Of a stretch of DNA of 64,000 nucleotides, positions 24,538 through 32,746 are shown piece by piece. The stretch is from assembly GCF_029892565.1 (NCBI RefSeq), contig NZ_JARXVH010000008.1:186001-250000 (forward strand). Reading direction: 5' to 3'. A model generated the notes under the pieces. It searched no databases. It saw only the letters and a program-made list of their open reading frames with translations, and was not told the origin of the DNA. Numbering within the stretch: the stretch's first letter is position 1; each line of letters begins with the position of its first letter. Source of the stretch: Streptomyces pseudovenezuelae. GTDB taxonomy: Bacteria > Actinomycetota > Actinomycetes > Streptomycetales > Streptomycetaceae. The position numbers and the translations under genes are program-made.

Positions 24538-24951
24538 CTACAGCGCCCGCAGTCCTTCGATCACCTCGCGCAGAATCCGTTCGTCAGGAAGCTGCGCGGG
24601 GGGGACCGGGCGGCTGACGGTGACGCAGCCGCGCTCCAGCAGGTCGCCCAGGAGCACCCTGATCACGCCGACGGGCAGGTCGGCGCCCGCGCCGAGTTCC
24701 GCGACCGACTGGGTCTCCGTGCGGCACAGGTCGATCAGGACCCGGTGTTCCGGCCCGAGCGCGGTGTCGTCGTCGATGCCTGGAGCACCCGCGTCCAGGG
24801 TGACGAGGGCGATCAGGTCGAAGCGGACCCCCGCGGGGCCGGACCTGGTGCGCCCGCCCGTCATGGCGTACGGACGGACCAGAGGTCCGGCCTCACCGTC
24901 GTACCACTGGCTGCCCGGCTCGTTCGGGGCGCCCGTCCTGTCCTCGTTCAT
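24538..24951 (-). CDS. DUF742 protein (CvnC type)
   Basis: A 137-residue DUF742 protein of a conservon: WYDGEAGPLVRPYAMTGGRTRS near the start, then FDLIALVT, HRVLIDLCRTETQSVAELGAGADLPVGVIRVLLGDLLERGCV (a winged-helix-like fold) and a final PDERILREVIEGLRAL. It contacts the other Cvn proteins in the known systems. It lies 20 bases downstream of the roadblock gene and is co-transcribed. Confidence 0.94.
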   Translation of the reverse strand: MNEDRTGAPNEPGSQWYDGEAGPLVRPYAMTGGRTRSGPAGVRFDLIALVTLDAGAPGIDDDTALGPEHRVLIDLCRTETQSVAELGAGADLPVGVIRVLLGDLLERGCVTVSRPVPPAQLPDERILREVIEGLRAL

Positions 24952-24971
24952 GTGCGCGAACCGCCCTCGGC

Positions 24972-25409
24972 CTATCCGGCGGCCGGGGGCCGCGCGGCGA
25001 CGCGCGGTGCCGTGTACAGGTGCTCGCCGACGCGCTTGACCAGCCGTGCCATCTCATAGGCCACCAGGCCGATGTCGGCGCTCACGTCGGTGAGGAGGGC
25101 GAGGCAGGAGCCGTCGCCCGCGGCGGCCACGAACAGGAAGCCGTCGTCCATCTCCACCATGGTCTGGCGCACGCCGCCGGCGCCGAAGTGCCGGCCGGCT
25201 CCCTTGGCCAGGCTGTGGAAGCCGGAGGCGACCGCGGCGAGGTGTTCGGCGTCCTCGCGGTGCAGGTCGGTCGAGGCGCCCACGGCCAGGCCGTCGTTGG
25301 ACAGCACCACGGCGTGCCGTACCTCGCTCACGCGCAGCACCATGTCGTCCAGCAGCCAGTCGAGTTCGCCCGACTGCGGGGCGGCCCTCATGCTCGGGTC
25401 CTTGATCAT
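24972..25409 (-). CDS. Roadblock/LC7-domain protein (CvnB type)
   Basis: A 145-residue roadblock protein (LDWLLDDMVLRVSEVRHAVVLSNDG, HREDAEHLAAVASGFHSLAKGAGRHF, GLVAYEMARLVKRVGEHLY). Its start overlaps the stop of the sensor kinase gene by four bases (25406-25409), so it is translationally coupled. It is the second component of the conservon and the closest paralogue of the orphan at 22921-23334. Confidence 0.95.
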   Translation of the reverse strand: MIKDPSMRAAPQSGELDWLLDDMVLRVSEVRHAVVLSNDGLAVGASTDLHREDAEHLAAVASGFHSLAKGAGRHFGAGGVRQTMVEMDDGFLFVAAAGDGSCLALLTDVSADIGLVAYEMARLVKRVGEHLYTAPRVAARPPAAG

Positions 25410-27922
25410 GCGGGATCTCCTTCACTGTCCCTGCGCGCTGTGGAATCCGGAGTGGCGCCACGCCCTGGCTGCCTGCCGCCGCCGCGGGCCCAGCCTTCGC
25501 GGTACGCCGCCATGCGTTCCCGTACGACTTCGGGGGTGCGCCCGTCGTCGTGGTGGGGCGTGGTGGTCCGGTCGGGCTCTTCGGGGCGCTGCTGGCGCAG
25601 TTGCGGGGCGAGATTCGCCTGGCGTACGCGGCGGGGCAGGTCGTCGGACTCCTCGGCGTCGTCCGGGGGCCGGTGCAGGCGCAAGGTGGTGACTCCGGGT
25701 GGTGGGTTTTCGGGCGCCGTCTCCTCCACCGCGGCCGGCGCGGTGGGCACCAGCGCGGGCCGTTCGGCCGGCGTCTGGACGGACTCCTGGTGGGAGGCGG
25801 CGCCCGGCACGCGCGCGTACTCGCGTTCCGCGAACCGTTCCCTGTCGGCGGCCTTCTTGGGCGAACGTTCCGCCGCGCCACCGTGCAGCAGCGGGGTGGG
25901 CAGCAGGACGACCGCGGTGGTGCCGCCGTAGGGCGAGGTACGCAGATGCACCTTGATGTCGTGCCGGGCGGCGAGCCTGCTGACGACGAAGAGGCCGAGC
26001 CGGTCGCTGTCGAAGAGGTCCAGCGTCTCGGACTGTTCGATGCGGCGGTTGGCCTCGGCAAGCGTCTCGCTGCCCATGCCGAGGCCGCGGTCCTCGACCT
26101 CGATCGCATAACCGTTGCCCACGGGTTCGCCGCTGACGCGCACGCGCGTGTGGGGCGGCGAGAACTGGGCGGCGTTCTCGACGATCTCGGCCAGGAGGTG
26201 GGTGAGGTCGGCGACAGCCGTGCCGATGACGGACGCCTCGGGAAGCTGTCGTACCTCCACGCGTGCGTAGTCCTCGACTTCGGAGACGGCCGCGCGCACC
26301 ACGTTGGTCAATGAGACCGGCATGCGCCAGGCGCGGCCGGGCGCTGCTCCGGAGAGGATGATGAGGCTCTCGGCGTGGCGCCGCATGCGGGTGGTGAGGT
26401 GGTCGAGCCGGAACAGGTCGCTCAGTTCGTTCGGGTCGTCTGAGCGGCGTTCCATGCTGTCCAGCAGGCTCAGTTGGCGGTGCACGAGGACCTGGCTGCG
26501 GCGGGCGAGGTTGACGAACACCCCGGAGATGCCGCTGGCGAGTTCGGCGCGTTCGACGGCGGCCCGAAGAGCGGCGCGGTGCACGGTGCCGAGGGCTTCG
26601 GCGACCTGGCCCGCCTCGTCCTCGGCGGGCAGTCCCGGCGGGGCCTCCACGTGGACGTCGATCTCCTCGCCCGCGCGCAGCCTCCGCATCGCCTCGGGGA
26701 GCTTGCGCCGGGCGATCTCCAGGGCGCTGTTGCGCAGCCCGACCAGCTCGACGACGAGGCCGCGGCCGATGCGTACGGAGATGACGAGTGAAGCGGCGAC
26801 GGCGACGAGTCCGAAGAGGACCGCGGCACCGGCCGGGGTGAGCAGACCTCGGGTGAACGGGTCGGCCCGGTCCGCGACGCCCTGCCCCGCCCGTTCCTCG
26901 ATCGTCCGCATGCCGTTCTGCACGCGTGCGTGGGGTGTGTCCCAGCTGTTCGAGGGAGCCGAGGTGAGCGGGCCGGGGGTGCCGTCGAGGGCCTTGTCCT
27001 CCGCGGTGCCCAGGGCCGTGTAGGCGCTGCCTGCTGCGAGGTGCCGCCATGAGCTGTGTTCCGGGCCGCGCAGGTCGGCGACGGCGGAGTCGGTGAGGGC
27101 GCGGCGCGTGTCGACGGCGCCGGTGAACAGCCGCAGCCGCTCGCCGCGCAGGCCGTCGGCGAGGCGTGCGCTGGTCACCAGTGCGTCCTCCTGGGCCAAC
27201 GCCTCTCCCGCGCGGGAGAATTCGAGCAGCACGCGTGCGTCGGAGCCGAGGTCGGCGTCCTGGATGCTGGTGAGGGCGCCACCCACTCCGAAGGCGGTCG
27301 CGATGGTGCCGGTGTAGCGCCCGTAGGCCTCGTCCCAGCCCGTACGCCGGTTGAGCACCGCGGTGCGCAGCGTGCGCAGTCGTTCGGCGCCGGTGACGAA
27401 CGCGTCGAGTCGGTTGGCCACTCCTGGGGGCAGTTCCTCGCTGTCGGCGACGGTGTTGCCGTCGCCGAGCCGGAGTTCGGCCACGGCCCGGTCGGTGCGG
27501 TCCGCGAGCTTCTTGTAGTCGCCGCTCTGCGCGGCGGACGGGTCGGTCGCGTACCGCACGGCGGCCGAGCGCTCGGCCTGGAGGGCGGCGACTGCCGTCG
27601 CGACAGGGGTCCGGATCTCGGAGTCCACGCGCTGCAACTGCCGCAGCCTGGCGATGTCCTGAGCGGTGCTGACGGTGGCGAAGGCCCACAGGGCCAGCAG
27701 CGAGACGACCGGCACCATCAGCAGACAGACGATCTTGGCCCGAACGGTCCGCGGCCTTATTCGCCAGCCCCCGCCACGCGCGGGTGCCTCGTCCGGCACC
27801 GGGCCCAAGGCGTCCTCCGCGCCTTCGTCGGCCGGCGGTCCGGCGTGCGCGCGACGACCGCGCGCGGGAGATGTGGTCGGCGTCTCGGCGCCAGGTGCGG
27901 GCGTCCTACGGGGTGTACGCAT
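25406..27922 (-). CDS. Conservon sensor histidine kinase-like protein (CvnA type, nitrate/sulfonate-sensing domain)
   Basis: An 838-residue membrane sensor. After a disordered ~55-residue start comes helix 1 (IVCLLMVPVVSLLALWAFATV). A ~300-residue extracytoplasmic helical domain of the nitrate-and-sulfite-sensing type follows, then helix 2 (GAAVLFGLVAVAASLVISVRIG) and a HAMP-like stretch. The kinase core has RQLSLLDSMERRSDDPNELSDLFRLDHLTTRMRRHAESL, an N-box EIVENAAQFS and a G-box VEDRGLGMG. The last ~200 residues are Pro/Arg-rich and disordered. No response regulator is adjacent, as usual in conservons; signal probably passes to the roadblock/GTPase partners. The ATG at 27922 has the ribosome site GAGGAGG. 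Confidence 0.93.
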   Translation of the reverse strand: MRTPRRTPAPGAETPTTSPARGRRAHAGPPADEGAEDALGPVPDEAPARGGGWRIRPRTVRAKIVCLLMVPVVSLLALWAFATVSTAQDIARLRQLQRVDSEIRTPVATAVAALQAERSAAVRYATDPSAAQSGDYKKLADRTDRAVAELRLGDGNTVADSEELPPGVANRLDAFVTGAERLRTLRTAVLNRRTGWDEAYGRYTGTIATAFGVGGALTSIQDADLGSDARVLLEFSRAGEALAQEDALVTSARLADGLRGERLRLFTGAVDTRRALTDSAVADLRGPEHSSWRHLAAGSAYTALGTAEDKALDGTPGPLTSAPSNSWDTPHARVQNGMRTIEERAGQGVADRADPFTRGLLTPAGAAVLFGLVAVAASLVISVRIGRGLVVELVGLRNSALEIARRKLPEAMRRLRAGEEIDVHVEAPPGLPAEDEAGQVAEALGTVHRAALRAAVERAELASGISGVFVNLARRSQVLVHRQLSLLDSMERRSDDPNELSDLFRLDHLTTRMRRHAESLIILSGAAPGRAWRMPVSLTNVVRAAVSEVEDYARVEVRQLPEASVIGTAVADLTHLLAEIVENAAQFSPPHTRVRVSGEPVGNGYAIEVEDRGLGMGSETLAEANRRIEQSETLDLFDSDRLGLFVVSRLAARHDIKVHLRTSPYGGTTAVVLLPTPLLHGGAAERSPKKAADRERFAEREYARVPGAASHQESVQTPAERPALVPTAPAAVEETAPENPPPGVTTLRLHRPPDDAEESDDLPRRVRQANLAPQLRQQRPEEPDRTTTPHHDDGRTPEVVRERMAAYREGWARGGGRQPGRGATPDSTARRDSEGDPA

Positions 27923-28031
27923 GGCCTCCTCGCTCGGAAGTGGTTGGGGGGCGGACCGTCGGGCCGCAGTCGCCGTCGGTCGGCGACGCGCTCGCGACGG
28001 TGCCTCGGGGCGGGTCGTCGGTCGGGGGGTG

Positions 28032-28805
28032 TTAGCCCACGGGGCTCTCGATCGGCCGCTGGGCGGAGGCGGATGCCTCGCGCTCTCCGCTGGTCGGCGA
28101 CAGCGCGACGAAGGCCGAGGTCAGGAACAGGTAGGACCCAAGACCGACGGCCAGGGGGAAGATGAACTGCATCGCCGTGGCCCCGGGCAAGGCCTCGCCG
28201 GAGGGGGTGACGTGGACGCTCACCGCGAGCATGCCGGTGTAGTGCATGCTCGTCACCGCGGCCCCCATGATGAGCGAGGCCCCGAAGACGGCGACGGGCG
28301 ACTTGATGTTGAGCCCCGCCCACAGGGCCGCCGTCGCCGCGACGACGGCGATCAGGACGGACAGGCCGACGAGCGCCGGGTCGTAGCCGACGTCGCCGTG
28401 CAGCCGTACCGCCGCCATGCCCAGGTAGTGCATGCTCGCGACCCCGAGCCCGGTGGTGAGGCCGCCGAGGAAGAGCGCGCGGGTGCGGTCCTTGCTGTAG
28501 CCGACGGCGAAGACGCCGGCACAGACGACGAGCATGGCGACGAGCAGGCTGGCGATGGTGAGCGGCACGTCGTAGCGGATATCGGTGCCGCTGACGCCGA
28601 AACCGAGCATGGCCACGAAGTGCATGGTCCAGATGCCGGTACCGATCGCCGAGGCCGCGGTGATGAGCCAGTTGCGGCGCGAGCGTCCGGTGGCGCCGAG
28701 CGCGCGGACGGTGCAGCGCAGCCCGAGGGCGGAGCCGATGCAGGCCATCACGTACGACAGCACGGGGGTCAGCCAACCGAAGGATGCGTGGTCCAGGTGT
28801 CCCAT
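28032..28805 (-). CDS. MHYT-domain membrane sensor protein
   Basis: A 257-residue integral membrane protein of seven helices made of three MHYT repeats. The Met-His pairs sit in WTMHFVAM, ASMHYLGM and TSMHYTGM, which in the family are proposed to bind copper and sense O2, CO or NO. No output domain (GGDEF, EAL or kinase) is fused, so it must signal through a partner or act by itself. It lies 109 bases upstream of the conservon kinase and in the same direction, so it could share its regulation or signal. The ATG at 28805 fits the family start. Confidence 0.9.
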   Translation of the reverse strand: MGHLDHASFGWLTPVLSYVMACIGSALGLRCTVRALGATGRSRRNWLITAASAIGTGIWTMHFVAMLGFGVSGTDIRYDVPLTIASLLVAMLVVCAGVFAVGYSKDRTRALFLGGLTTGLGVASMHYLGMAAVRLHGDVGYDPALVGLSVLIAVVAATAALWAGLNIKSPVAVFGASLIMGAAVTSMHYTGMLAVSVHVTPSGEALPGATAMQFIFPLAVGLGSYLFLTSAFVALSPTSGEREASASAQRPIESPVG

Positions 28806-28957
28806 GACCCCGGGACGCTAGTCGGGACAGGGGCGCACAAAGAGGGCGCATTTCGAAAGGTATTGAAATATGACACAGCGGTACCTATGAACGACCGTGT
28901 CCCGCTCGAACGTGCGCGCTGCGGCGTCATCCGTGTCGGTGAGGGATCATGCGGAAC

Positions 28958-29557
28958 ATGAGCGACGACCACACGCATGTCCGGGAGTTCTTCACCGCGC
29001 GCGCCGCGGGCTGGGACAGCCGCTTCCCCGACGACGGTCCCGCCTACGCGGCGGCGGTCGCCGAGTTGGGGCTGCGCGCGGGCGACCGGGTGCTGGACGC
29101 GGGCTGCGGCACGGGGCGGGCCCTGCCGCCGCTACGGACGGCCGTGGGGCCTTCCGGAGTGGTCATGGGCGCCGATCTGACGCCGGCCATGCTCCAAGCC
29201 GCCGTAGACGCCGGTAGGGACCGTCAGGGGCAGTTGCTGCTCGCCGACGTGTCCGCACTGCCGGTGCGGTCGCGGTCGCTCGACGCGGTGTTCGCGGCCG
29301 GGCTCATCGCGCACCTTCCGCATCCGACCGAGAATCTGCGGGAGTTGGCACGCGTCGTGCGCTCCGACGGCACGCTCGCACTGTTCCACCCGATCGGCCG
29401 GGCGGCGCTCGCCGCGCGCCAGGGCCGACAGATCACCCCGGACGACCTGCGCGCGGAACCGAATCTCCGCTCCCTGCTGGCCGGTTCGGGCTGGCGCGTG
29501 ATCTCGTACGTCGACGAGGACGACCGTTTCCTGGCGCTGGCCGTGCGGGAAGGGTGA
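28958..29557 (+). CDS. SAM-dependent class I methyltransferase
   Basis: A 199-residue methyltransferase. SAM motif I is VLDAGCGTGRALPPL, motif II VVMGADLTPAMLQAA, motif III LLLADVSALPVRSRSLDAVFAAGLIAHL and the post-motif region ELARVVRSDGTLALFHPIG, as in ubiE/Methyltransf_11 proteins. I prefer the ATG at 28958 because GAGGGA (28941-28946) is too close to the ATG at 28949. It is divergent from the MHYT gene. Substrate unknown; short members of this family often act on small molecules. Confidence 0.85.
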   Translation: MSDDHTHVREFFTARAAGWDSRFPDDGPAYAAAVAELGLRAGDRVLDAGCGTGRALPPLRTAVGPSGVVMGADLTPAMLQAAVDAGRDRQGQLLLADVSALPVRSRSLDAVFAAGLIAHLPHPTENLRELARVVRSDGTLALFHPIGRAALAARQGRQITPDDLRAEPNLRSLLAGSGWRVISYVDEDDRFLALAVREG

Positions 29558-30369
29558 CGTCTCGCCTCCCAAGCCTGCACGCCCCGACAAAGAACGACCG
29601 CTCCTCCGTGTGAAGCAACAACCGGTCAGACATGCCGACCCACCCGCGCAGGGCTACTGAGAGGTCGACCCCAGCGGCACGGACACCCAGGTCACACAGC
29701 CAGCCTCATCACCGCGGCAGGCCCGATGTCGTCAGCAAGGCGGTACGCACGAGGAACAGACGCGGCTCCTCCTCGGGCGCCGGCAACGGCCGATCCATCT
29801 CTCCGACCGCGATCAGGACGTGGCCCCCGTCGTACGACACTCGGCCACTCAGGTCGACGCTGGTGCGATGCCGCGCAGTGACATCAACGAGCTCGGTCAG
29901 GACGGCGAGCGTTGCTTCCTCGACAGGGCCGGTTCCACGACCGGACAGTGCAACGACCTTGAACCGAATATCAACGAGCGTTCGCTGCCACGCAACGAAC
30001 GTTGAGGTTTGAGGTGCTCACGCCGTACTGTGCCGATCGCAGATACTCGAGCATCGGGAGCGATCGGTGGAGCCGTTTCCCCCCGGGACCCGGTGGTGTC
30101 CGGTGCCAGACACGCGAGGCGCCCCCTCAACTCTCCTACGGAATAGCCTAGTTGACGAGACTTCGGGCCTCCAGGTGCGCCACGTCACCCGCCACCAGAA
30201 CCCGGATGTGGGCACCGGTCACAGGCGCGGCGCCCGCCTCGAACCGTCGGCCTCATGCAGAGAGCGTCATACAAGAGGGGTGCACGATCCGTTTCTGAGG
30301 CCCCGGCCGCCTCTTCAGTACCACCTGCATGCACGCCACGCTCACCCTTACCTTCCAGGAGGAGCACCT
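29558..30369. other. 812-base gap with a gene relic and the likely promoter of the four-gene operon
   Basis: No intact gene is convincing here. The minus strand carries a decayed coding relic (29709-30017, listed separately). The 350 bases before the operon at 30370 are less GC-rich than the surroundings, with short AT-containing stretches around 30001-30050 and 30135-30160 that could hold promoters. I cannot name a definite -35/-10 pair. The end of the gap has the ribosome site AGGAGG (30357-30362). Confidence 0.5.
29709..30017 (-). pseudogene. Relic of a protein-coding gene, possibly an anti-sigma/ATP-binding (HATPase) fragment
   Basis: On the minus strand 102 codons stay open between a TGA at 30020-30018 and a TGA at 29711-29709, but no good start codon exists until far inside, so it is not an intact gene. 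The translation looks protein-like: FVAWQRTLVDIRFKVVALS, then EEATLAVLTELVDVTARHR, and VLIAVGEMDRPLPAPEEEPR followed by LFLVRTALL. The order resembles the small HATPase proteins common in Streptomyces, where a TELVTNAxxH motif is followed by a DRPLPxP segment, but the ATP-binding Asn is missing. I read it as a truncated remnant; the family guess is weak. Confidence 0.35.
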
Positions 30370-30999
30370 GTGAGTGAGCCCAACGCCTCGCTGCTGAAGA
30401 CCGTCGCCCGTATCGAGGAACTGATCGCCAAGAGCGGTCGCCGGTTGGCGGAGGTGCTGGACACCAAGCGGCTGGCCCTGGCGTCCGGCTTGACCGAACC
30501 CGAGGTGGAGCTCCTCCTCGCCGGCGGCATGCCGGAGGAGGAGGACCCGGACGACATGGTCCGGAACCGAGTCCGTTTCCTGTACGAGAGCCACACGGGC
30601 CCCAACGGAGGTCCCCGAGACATCCGGGACATCGCTGCGGCGATCGACCAGACCACGGTTTGGACAAGGAAACTGGCGGACGGCAAAGCGAAGCCGAGTC
30701 TGTGGACCGGTTCCCAGCTGACCAAGTACTACAAGGTGGCCGCCACCTTCCTGACTGACGCGCCGGCCGATGCCCTGAACCGAGAACTGCAGAGGAACCT
30801 CTTCGACTTGGAGGTGGAGGCCGACCCGGCCAAGGCCCTCCGTGACATGGGCGTCGTACATATGTCCGGTCGAAGTCCGCTCATGACCAAACCCGACTTG
30901 GCGGCGCTCGCCAGGATGGTCGCAGAGCTCCAATTCGATTTCGACCGCGTCAGGCGCGTGGTCGACCACCTGGCGAACCACCCGGAGGCTGATCAGTGA
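30370..30999 (+). CDS. Helix-turn-helix regulator, first gene of a four-gene operon
   Basis: A 209-residue protein. An N-terminal segment (residues ~1-55: LLKTVARIEELIAKSGRRLAEVL, LALASGLTEPEVELLLAGG) precedes an XRE-like helix-turn-helix at ~residues 65-135 (RNRVRFLYESH, RDIRDIAAAIDQTTVWTRKLADGKAKPSLWTGSQLTKYYKV). A linker LTDAPADALNRELQRNL and a C-terminal helical region DLAALARMVAELQFDFDRVRRVVDHL follow. This is the layout of antitoxin-like regulators paired with ImmA/IrrE-type metallopeptidases. GTG start with AGGAGG eight bases upstream. It overlaps the next gene by four bases (GTGA). Confidence 0.85.
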   Translation: MSEPNASLLKTVARIEELIAKSGRRLAEVLDTKRLALASGLTEPEVELLLAGGMPEEEDPDDMVRNRVRFLYESHTGPNGGPRDIRDIAAAIDQTTVWTRKLADGKAKPSLWTGSQLTKYYKVAATFLTDAPADALNRELQRNLFDLEVEADPAKALRDMGVVHMSGRSPLMTKPDLAALARMVAELQFDFDRVRRVVDHLANHPEADQ

Positions 31000-31559
31000 A
31001 GAAGTCGGTCGAGAGGCTCCAGAGGAAGCTCATGGCCGAGCTCACCACGGCTGTCACCGAGGCGGTCAGGGTGCCGGCAGAGCCGAAAGTCATCTTCGAG
31101 ACGCTGTGTCAGGTGATGAGCGAACGCCGCGGCCGGCCGGTGCAGTTGGTCATGCGGAGCTTCCCCGAGGAGTTGGCCAATACGACCACGGGGCTTTGGC
31201 TGGACCTCAGGGACCAGGACGTCATCGTCGTTGAGGCGAACCTCGCCCCCGATCACCAACTCGTCGTCCTTGGCCACGAGTTGTGGCACATGAACGCTGG
31301 GCACTGCGGCCACGATCACGACGGAACCGCAGTTGCCGCACGAGCAGCGATGACCGAAGAGGTCGACTGGGATCTGGCCCGGAGAGTGGCCGCGCGCGCC
31401 CAGTCGCACACCGAGGACGAGCTCGCCGCCGAAGGGTTCGGCCTCCTCATGGGCTCCCGTATGGGTGTCTGGCTAGCAGGCCCGGACACCCGCCAGGACC
31501 TCGACGATGTAGCGCGGCGCATCAGCACGGCCCTCGGCTGCCACGGATTGCAGGGCTGA
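30996..31559 (+). CDS. ImmA/IrrE-like zinc metallopeptidase (toxin-component family)
   Basis: A 187-residue protein with a gluzincin-type motif HELWHM (His94, Glu95, His98) inside VVEANLAPDHQLVVLGHELWHMNAGHC, and an acidic, helical C-terminal part (DELAAEGFGLLMGSRMGVWL) that could give the third metal ligand. ImmA/IrrE peptidases cleave XRE-type repressors and so switch on silent operons, and the immediate upstream gene encodes such a regulator with its stop overlapping this GTG. The natural inference is that this enzyme cleaves or senses the first gene's product. Databases often label such proteins as toxins of toxin-antitoxin systems; a toxic role is unproven. Confidence 0.82.
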   Translation: MKKSVERLQRKLMAELTTAVTEAVRVPAEPKVIFETLCQVMSERRGRPVQLVMRSFPEELANTTTGLWLDLRDQDVIVVEANLAPDHQLVVLGHELWHMNAGHCGHDHDGTAVAARAAMTEEVDWDLARRVAARAQSHTEDELAAEGFGLLMGSRMGVWLAGPDTRQDLDDVARRISTALGCHGLQG

Positions 31560-31570
31560 CGGCCGTGACG

Positions 31571-32746
31571 ATGTCCCAATCCTTCTGGATGATTGCGGCG
31601 GTGCTCGGAGTAGGCGTGGCCTACAAGTTGCCGGCCTTGTTGGGGGGCCGCCGCAACCCCCTTGCACGGCAGGTTGCCGGCCTGCTCCTGACGGCGGTTG
31701 CCGTGTTCTTCTTCGCGGCACCATCCACCCTCGCATGGCTCAACGACGTGACCGGCATCCCCAATTTTGCGGCGCCCTTCGTCTACAGCCTGCTCACCGG
31801 CTTCTGCGCCTCGTGTCTGCTGCTGATCGTGAAGTGGCGGGGAGGAGTCCCGGCGAGCGTCCGGCGTACGACGTGGTGGGTGTACGGAAGTTACGGCATG
31901 GTGATCGTCGCTTTGTGGGCGTGCTTCGCGCTCGGTGACCACCATGTCGAGCGGCTGCGGGACCTGGACACGTACTACGCCGGCACTCCGTGGATGCGCG
32001 AGATGATCCTGCTCTACCTGCTCGGTCACACCGTGGCAGTCCTGATTACTTCTGCACTGCTTTGGGCATGGGAAAGCCGCTTGCGCGGGATGGGCTGGCT
32101 GCACGCCGGTGTCGTACTGCTCAGCGTCGGCTACGCCCTGAACCTCGTCTATGACGCGGTCAAACTGATCGCCGTGGTCGCCCGGTGGACCAACCATGAC
32201 CTCGACTGGCTCAGCACCGACGTAGCCCCTCCCGTCGCGGGAACAGTCGGCCTGCTGATCGCCCTGGGGTTCATCGTGCCGCACGCGGGAGAGGGAGCGT
32301 CGCACCGGGCGGCAGCCCTCCGCGAGTACAAGGCCCTCGCGCCCCTTGCCCGCACGTTGCAACATGTGCAGTCCGCTGCCTCCCCCGTGCCGATCCGCCG
32401 ATTCTCCTCTGTGGACCTCCGCCTGACACACCGTAAGACGACCATCCGCGACGCTCTGAGGCAGCTCCAGCCGTACCTGGACATGGACGAGCACGACAAG
32501 GCCGTCCAGCGCTATTTGGGCCAGGGGAAGACGCCCGACGAGGCGCAGGTTCTTGCCGAAGCCACCGCCATCGTGGCCGCGGCCGGCGTTCCGGAGGAAC
32601 GGGACCGCCAGGCGGCCAAGCAACTCGCGCGGACGAACCCAAACCAGAGCAGGGACATCGTCGCCATCTCCCGTGCCCTGCGCGACCTGCCCACCATGCA
32701 CGTGGTCGGTTCCAACCCGACACCAGAAGGAACCGTGACCTCATGA
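31571..32746 (+). CDS. Seven-helix membrane protein, MAB_1171c-like putative transporter
   Basis: A 391-residue integral membrane protein: seven predicted helices in residues ~3-245 (for example FWMIAAVLGVGVAYKLPALL, QVAGLLLTAVAVFFFAA, MILLYLLGHTVAVLITSALL, VAGTVGLLIALGFIVPHAG), followed by a ~145-residue cytoplasmic tail. The tail starts RRFSSVDLRLTHRKTTIRDALRQLQPYLD and continues as an Ala/Glu-rich helical region. This matches the mycobacterial MAB_1171c group, usually called a putative transporter without proof; a 7TM receptor is equally plausible. The ATG at 31571 (or the GTG two codons earlier) starts 11 bases after the peptidase stop. It overlaps the FAD gene by ATGA. Confidence 0.78.
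   Translation: MSQSFWMIAAVLGVGVAYKLPALLGGRRNPLARQVAGLLLTAVAVFFFAAPSTLAWLNDVTGIPNFAAPFVYSLLTGFCASCLLLIVKWRGGVPASVRRTTWWVYGSYGMVIVALWACFALGDHHVERLRDLDTYYAGTPWMREMILLYLLGHTVAVLITSALLWAWESRLRGMGWLHAGVVLLSVGYALNLVYDAVKLIAVVARWTNHDLDWLSTDVAPPVAGTVGLLIALGFIVPHAGEGASHRAAALREYKALAPLARTLQHVQSAASPVPIRRFSSVDLRLTHRKTTIRDALRQLQPYLDMDEHDKAVQRYLGQGKTPDEAQVLAEATAIVAAAGVPEERDRQAAKQLARTNPNQSRDIVAISRALRDLPTMHVVGSNPTPEGTVTS

Noticed and set aside
29632..30012. A 126-codon plus-strand frame in the 29.6-30.4 kb gap
   Set aside because: Ser/Arg/Thr-rich with no ribosome site or recognisable domain; the opposite strand reads more like decayed protein.
30996..31559. Straight toxin-antitoxin call for the first two genes of the operon
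   Set aside because: The HELWH motif and the two further co-translated genes argue for a regulatory protease system; toxicity has no support in the sequence.
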